11,794 nt of DNA, from the NCBI GenBank assembly GCA_030668345.1, contig DAOUUD010000036.1, positions 1 to 11,794 of the forward strand. Direction: 5' to 3'. This DNA comes from Candidatus Cloacimonadota bacterium (GTDB lineage: Bacteria > Cloacimonadota > Cloacimonadia > Cloacimonadales > TCS61). The notes beneath the pieces are model-generated. The model was not told the DNA's origin. It did no database searches and worked only from the letters and a program-made list of their open reading frames with translations. This document shows positions 7,745-11,794 of this stretch, in pieces (within the stretch, counting starts at the first letter, position 1; the number at the start of each line of letters is the position of its first letter). The position numbers were made by a program, and so were the translations under genes.

Positions 7745-8211
7745 TGAAAGAAATAAAACCAAAATTCCTGCTCGATGAGAACTTGAACAGATTAGCCAGG
7801 TGGTTGCGCATGTTGGGCTATGATGCAGCCGTCTATAAGAGTGTGAGTATTCACAATAAAGTTCGTCTGGCTAAAAAAGAGAGAAGAATATACCTGACCA
7901 GAAGTAAAAAAACCGCTAAATTAAAAGAAGAATTTTCCAGATTCCTGATTAGTGAGGTTGATCATCAGCAGCAACTGGGAGAGTTAAGACAATTCCTGAA
8001 GTTTAATGATGATTTTATTTTTACCCGTTGTATCGAATGTAACAAAAAAATAGAGAAAATTTCCAAAGAGAAAATAAAGGAAATTATTCCGCCTTATATT
8101 TACGAAACGTTCATTGAATTCACTATCTGCCGCAAATGCGGTAAGGTCTATTGGCAGGGGTCACATTATGCTTCAATGAAAAGGCAACTCAAGAATATGT
8201 TGACAATATGA
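7744..8211 (+). CDS. Mut7-C family protein: PIN-like RNase fold plus zinc ribbon
   Basis: 155 residues. The N terminus has the Mut7-C opening FLLDENLNRLARWLRMLGYDA (residues 8-28, Asp11 and Glu12). This is followed by a strand IYLTRSKKT where most relatives carry TRD plus a further acid. The C-terminal half is a four-cysteine ribbon, RCIEC (Cys96, Cys99) and ICRKCGKVYWQGSHY (Cys129, Cys132), whose VYW-G-HY ending is a family hallmark. Mut7-C domains are thought to be PIN-like ribonucleases, but the bacterial stand-alone members have no settled role that I know of. The missing acid after TR raises doubt about catalysis. The gene joins the operon by a TAATG overlap, so it is co-transcribed with the lipid transporter, although no functional link is obvious. 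The family call is firm; the activity is open. Confidence 0.85.
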   Translation: MKEIKPKFLLDENLNRLARWLRMLGYDAAVYKSVSIHNKVRLAKKERRIYLTRSKKTAKLKEEFSRFLISEVDHQQQLGELRQFLKFNDDFIFTRCIECNKKIEKISKEKIKEIIPPYIYETFIEFTICRKCGKVYWQGSHYASMKRQLKNMLTI

Positions 8212-8303
8212 TTTTAATAATCAAAAAAGTTATCAATAGAGAATAATATCTGTTCTTAGTAATATAAATAATTAAAAATTGTAAGGATATTGGAGGTTGG
8301 AAA
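8212..8303 (+). promoter_or_regulatory. AT-rich gap before the FN3/beta-helix gene, with the Shine-Dalgarno that sets its TTG start
   Basis: 92 bp between the operon end and the large repeat gene. TGGAGG at 8291-8296 lies 7 nt before TTG 8304-8306 and is the strongest ribosome binding site in the window. An in-frame TAA at 8265-8267 closes the frame upstream, and no ATG or GTG lies between it and the TTG. Several TATAAT-like hexamers occur (for example TATAAA at 8263-8268), but none has a convincing -35 at normal spacing, and no terminator hairpin is evident. The promoter call is therefore weak; the ribosome site is good. Confidence 0.5.
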
Positions 8304-11300
8304 TTGAAAAAAACAGTTATTTTATTTATAAGCATTTTTTTCTTATCCTTCTCATGTTTTGCTCAATCTGAAAACGAGAATATAAACGATCAATCTGCTG
8401 TAGCAGAGGAAAAAATTATATTAGAAGCACCTGCAAATCTTCAAGTTACAGCTCTTGATGATCAATCTGTAACACTCACATGGGACGACATCTGTGAAAT
8501 TGAAACAGGTTTTATCATTGAACGCAAAGGCGGCGGTGAAGGCTTTAGCGAAATTGCTTCATTGAATATGAACAGCACTTCTTTCACTGATAAAGGACTT
8601 ACCTTCGATGTGAAATACACATACAGAATTTGCAGTTATAATCATCTAGAAAAATCAGATTACTCAGAAAAGGTTTCTGTTAAAACGATCTTTCCTCAAC
8701 CCCTGGATCTTGCAGTAGAAATAATTACCGATCAGTCTGTAAAGCTTACCTGGGTGGAAGACTGTGCTTTCGAAGATGGATTCATTGTAGAAAGGAAAGA
8801 AAAGGGAACTGAATTCCAGGAAATCGAGAGAACAGAAAAAGATAAAATTGAATTTACAGACGAAGGCTTGCTGTATAGAAATAAATATACATACCGCATT
8901 TGTGGTTTTACAGCTTTAAATAAATCGGATTATTCAGGAAAAATAGTAGTAGAGACGATCTTTCCTATACCTGCCAATATTAAAGTACGTGCTCTCGATG
9001 ATCAATCTGTAAGGCTTTCTTGGGAAGATAGATGTGATTTTGAAAAAGGCTTTATCATCGAAAGAAAAGTTAAAAAAGAAGAATTTTCCAATATTGCAGA
9101 ATTAACCGAAAACACTACTTATTACGATGACAAAGGACTTACTGACGGTAATGTTTATTACTATAGAATAAAAGCATTTTCCCAGTTAAATGAATCGGAC
9201 TACTCCAGTAAAATATCCGTTAGCACTTCCTTTCCTGCTCCACAGAATCTGTATGTGGATGTATTGAATGATCATTCCTGCAAACTTTATTGGGAAGATA
9301 AAAGTTCCTTTGTGACTGGATTCATTGTGGAACGCAAGGAAAACGAAGGAGAATTTGAACAGATCGCTGAACTTGGAGGAATAACTAAAAATTATGTAGA
9401 TGAAACGATGGTTTTGGGAAGTTACTATACCTACAGGATCAAAGCACTTTCTGAAAAAAATACCTCATCATATTCCAATGAGATCAGCACAAAAACAGAT
9501 TTCCCGGGTCCGGCAAACCTCTATTCCGAGACAATAGACGACCAATCCCTTCGATTATACTGGGAAGATAATAGCGTTTTTGAAGAAGGTTTCAAGCTGG
9601 AAAGAAAGGATGAAGACAGCGATTATATAGAAATTGCTCTCCTGGAACCCAACACAACCACCTTCATTGATAAAAACCTGAAATACGGGATAACCTATAT
9701 TTATCGTGTTGCTGCTTATACCATTACTTCCACTACCGGTTATTCCAATGAACATTCGGCAAAGACCATCTTTCCAAAGCCATCTTATCTCTCTGCACTG
9801 GTTTTGGATGACCAGTCAATAAAGCTTTCTTGGCTGGATAACTGTATCTTCGATGAAGGCTTTAAATTAGAACGTAAGGAAAACGGTGGCGAATTTCATT
9901 CCATTGTCTCTCTTGATGCTGAAACCACCTCTTATCTTGATGAAAACCTGCATTACGGAACCAATTATATCTATCGGGTTTTTGCAGTAACTAGACTTAA
10001 TAATTCAGATTATTCAAATATAGTTGAAGTAAAGACTTTCTTTCCAGAACCCACCTATCTCTCTTCGGAAGTTATCGATGATCAGACAATTTCCCTTTAC
10101 TGGGAAGATAATTGCAGTTTCGAAGTAGGATTTCGTTTAGAACGGAAAATGGATAGTAAGGAGTTCTCCGAAATTGCTGTATTTAGCGAAAACACTACTT
10201 CCTTCGAAGATAAAGATCTGAGTTTTGGTAAAACTTATTATTACCGGGTATTAGCATTTACATCTTTTAATGAATCCGATTATTCGAATGTGGAATATGC
10301 TTCTACTATCTTTGCCAAACCATCCAATCTTACAGCCAAAATTATCGGAGCTGGAGAGATTGATCTCGCCTGGTCTGATAACTGTTATTTTGAAAATGGA
10401 TATTCTATAGAGCGCAGTGTAGGTGGTTCGGACTTTAAAGAAATTGGGAAAACTTCTTCAAATACAAATGAATTCAAAGATTTGAATTTGGCTTTCGGTG
10501 CTGATTACACCTACCGGGTAAGAGCTTATACGGAATTAAATTATTCAGATTATTCAAAAACTGTAAGTCGTTCTCTTGGTATTTCTGCACCAGCCAATTT
10601 AAAAACACATGTAATTGGTGATCGACAGGTCAAATTAACCTGGACAGATAATACCAGTATAGAAGATGGCTTCAAAATTGAACGGCAGACAAGTGATCAA
10701 GAGTTCGAAATCTATACCCAGATTCCTGCTAATGTTACTTCGTATTTGGATACAGGTACAGAGATTCACGTAAATTACTATTACAGGATATTCAGTTATT
10801 CCAAAGGAAATAAATCACATTATTCCAACGAAGTACATGCAGTTTGCCATCATGGTGAGCTTAGAGTGCCGGAAGATTATTCCTCTATACAATCTGCCAT
10901 AGATGCTTCCATCAGTGGTGATATTGTACTTGTTCAACCCGGTACTTACAAAGAAAATCTGAATTTTAACGGGAAGAATATCACCGTGGGATCCTTGTAT
11001 TTAACTACAGGCAATGCCAGATATATAGCTGACACCATTCTGAATGGAAATAAAGCAAACAGTGTTGTCATTTTTGAAAATGAAGAAAAGGAAAACACCC
11101 TGCTTATCGGCTTCACAATCATTAACGGAAGCGGTAATGCCTTGCGAGGTGGCGGTATCTTTATTTATAATTCCAGTCCCACCTTGAAAGATCTTGTTAT
11201 CACCGGCAATACCGCTGATGAATTCGGTGGCGGTATTTATCTTTATAATTCAAATCCGGTAATGGAAGATCTAACGATCTCTTCCAATACATCGCTGGGA

Positions 11301-11794
11301 ACAATTTATGGTTACGGTGGAGGAGTCTATCTGAATAATTCCAATCCGCAAATGACCAAGATTGCAATAACCGACAACACCTGTACCGAGTTTGGCGGGG
11401 GTATATATATTTACAATTCCAACCCGGAACTCAGGAATTGTATAATTGCCTTCAATACAGTAAAGGGAAATAAATATGGATTTGGTGGTGCTATATATAC
11501 TCAATATGCCCGTCCTATACTATCCAATCTCACGATATACGGAAATAAAGCCCTTCAGGGTGGAGCTATCTTCTGTAACAGTTTTTCCAATCCTAAACTC
11601 CTGAACTCGATTTTGTGGCAGAATAAACCGCAGGAACTATGTTTTCATAAATTCGGAGATATAAAGATCACTATCGGTTATACAAATCTGGAAGGTGCAG
11701 AAGATGGGATTTTCACCAATAACAATGGTTCCGTTTTCTTTCAGATGGGATTTTTCAACACTGAGCCAATGTTTGAAAATCCCAGTTTCAATAA
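8304..11794 (+). CDS. Exported repeat protein: nine FN3 domains followed by a right-handed parallel beta-helix (3' end outside window)
   Basis: The frame is open from TTG 8304 to the window edge: 1,163 codons and still running. The start is TTG because TGGAGG precedes it by 7 nt and no other start fits. Residues 2-20 are a signal peptide (KKTVILFISIFFLSFSCFA) with likely cleavage after Ala20. Residues 42-851 are nine FN3-type repeats of exactly 90 residues, each with a W-(E/D)D-x-C/S-F-E-x-GF-x-(I/L)ERK core and an SDYS or SYS near the end. From residue 852 a segment VPEDYSSIQSAIDAS and ILVQPGTY-like strands enter a right-handed beta-helix with repeated GG(G/A)(I/V) turns and N(S/P)-rich strands. 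Such proteins are usually surface or secreted adhesins or carbohydrate-associated proteins. No catalytic motif is seen, so binding or structure is likelier than enzymatic action. A C-terminal sorting domain would lie downstream. The molecular target is unknown. Confidence 0.85.
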   Translation, partial: MKKTVILFISIFFLSFSCFAQSENENINDQSAVAEEKIILEAPANLQVTALDDQSVTLTWDDICEIETGFIIERKGGGEGFSEIASLNMNSTSFTDKGLTFDVKYTYRICSYNHLEKSDYSEKVSVKTIFPQPLDLAVEIITDQSVKLTWVEDCAFEDGFIVERKEKGTEFQEIERTEKDKIEFTDEGLLYRNKYTYRICGFTALNKSDYSGKIVVETIFPIPANIKVRALDDQSVRLSWEDRCDFEKGFIIERKVKKEEFSNIAELTENTTYYDDKGLTDGNVYYYRIKAFSQLNESDYSSKISVSTSFPAPQNLYVDVLNDHSCKLYWEDKSSFVTGFIVERKENEGEFEQIAELGGITKNYVDETMVLGSYYTYRIKALSEKNTSSYSNEISTKTDFPGPANLYSETIDDQSLRLYWEDNSVFEEGFKLERKDEDSDYIEIALLEPNTTTFIDKNLKYGITYIYRVAAYTITSTTGYSNEHSAKTIFPKPSYLSALVLDDQSIKLSWLDNCIFDEGFKLERKENGGEFHSIVSLDAETTSYLDENLHYGTNYIYRVFAVTRLNNSDYSNIVEVKTFFPEPTYLSSEVIDDQTISLYWEDNCSFEVGFRLERKMDSKEFSEIAVFSENTTSFEDKDLSFGKTYYYRVLAFTSFNESDYSNVEYASTIFAKPSNLTAKIIGAGEIDLAWSDNCYFENGYSIERSVGGSDFKEIGKTSSNTNEFKDLNLAFGADYTYRVRAYTELNYSDYSKTVSRSLGISAPANLKTHVIGDRQVKLTWTDNTSIEDGFKIERQTSDQEFEIYTQIPANVTSYLDTGTEIHVNYYYRIFSYSKGNKSHYSNEVHAVCHHGELRVPEDYSSIQSAIDASISGDIVLVQPGTYKENLNFNGKNITVGSLYLTTGNARYIADTILNGNKANSVVIFENEEKENTLLIGFTIINGSGNALRGGGIFIYNSSPTLKDLVITGNTADEFGGGIYLYNSNPVMEDLTISSNTSLGTIYGYGGGVYLNNSNPQMTKIAITDNTCTEFGGGIYIYNSNPELRNCIIAFNTVKGNKYGFGGAIYTQYARPILSNLTIYGNKALQGGAIFCNSFSNPKLLNSILWQNKPQELCFHKFGDIKITIGYTNLEGAEDGIFTNNNGSVFFQMGFFNTEPMFENPSFN
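8427..10856 (+). repeat. Nine tandem FN3 coding repeats, 270 bp each
   Basis: Repeat starts fall at 8427, 8697, 8967, 9237, 9507, 9777, 10047, 10317 and 10587, every one 270 bp after the last, with no codon gained or lost. Each begins near (A/K/E)P-x-(N/Y)L and ends near (T/S)-x-FP in the first six. Protein similarity is clear throughout, but DNA identity is mostly low. The exception is repeats 1 and 3, which share a 22-nt block with one mismatch. Confidence 0.9.
10857..11794 (+). repeat. Parallel beta-helix region with repeated GG(G/A)(I/V) coils
   Basis: After the last FN3 repeat the sequence changes to a lead-in (VPEDYSSIQSAID, then VLVQPGTYKENLNF) and a series of coils. GG(G/A)(I/V) turns are coded at 11148, 11226, 11316, 11394, 11484 and 11559. 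Most are followed by Y-x-Y/N-NS-(N/S)P and a (L/I)-x(2,3)-I-x-x-N strand. Spacings are 26, 30, 26, 30 and 25 codons. The fold matches the parallel beta-helix family seen in polymorphic outer-membrane and pectin-lyase-like proteins. It runs off the window. Confidence 0.82.

Noticed and set aside
8346..8360. Lipobox-like end of the signal peptide (SFSC) in the FN3 protein
   Set aside because: Position -3 is Ser rather than Leu/Val/Ile, and CFA followed by Gln is a good signal peptidase I site, so a lipoprotein is the weaker reading.
8427..10856. CRISPR or satellite-like DNA array
   Set aside because: The 270-bp periodicity is coding, in frame and conserved at protein level only; there are no short identical repeats with spacers.

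Overview
The window reads as an AT-rich stretch of chromosome from a diderm bacterium of the Fibrobacterota-Chlorobiota-Bacteroidota (FCB) superphylum. Three things suggest this: a SprA-type outer-membrane translocon, an MCE lipid-transport operon with an outer-membrane lipoprotein, and a large exported FN3/parallel beta-helix protein. The wording of the beta-helix entry segment (VPEDYSSIQSAID, then a GKNITVGSLYLTT stretch) is a style I associate with Candidatus Cloacimonadota. That assignment is inference from remembered family style, not a database result. All genes lie on the + strand.

Layout. (1) 1-2736: the C-terminal 911 residues of a SprA/Sov-like type IX secretion translocon; the gene starts upstream of the window. 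(2) 2737-2855: a short AT-rich gap with promoter-like hexamers. (3) 2856-8211: a tight five-gene operon. It encodes an MCE (MlaD/PqiB-type) protein; a 708-residue lipoprotein that appears to join a PqiC-like auxiliary domain, beta-sandwich domains and an outer-membrane beta-barrel; an MlaE permease with an MlaB-like STAS domain fused at its N terminus; an MlaF ATPase; and a Mut7-C protein (PIN-like nuclease fold plus zinc ribbon). Spacings are 14 nt, 1 nt, a 4-nt overlap (ATGA) and a 1-nt overlap (TAATG). (4) 8212-8303: a short AT-rich gap with a strong Shine-Dalgarno that fixes a TTG start. (5) 8304 to the window end: an open-ended gene for an exported protein with nine FN3 repeats, each exactly 90 codons, followed by a right-handed beta-helix.

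How the genes may work together. The MCE protein (inner-membrane anchor and periplasmic helices), the STAS-MlaE permease and the MlaF ATPase form a recognisable lipid transporter. The lipoprotein-barrel fusion would supply its outer-membrane end in one polypeptide; this is the most unusual item in the window. SprA upstream and the large exported repeat protein downstream suggest a translocon and a possible substrate on either side of the operon. The sorting signal that would prove this lies beyond the window. No RNA genes, CRISPR arrays, insertion sequences or attachment sites were seen.
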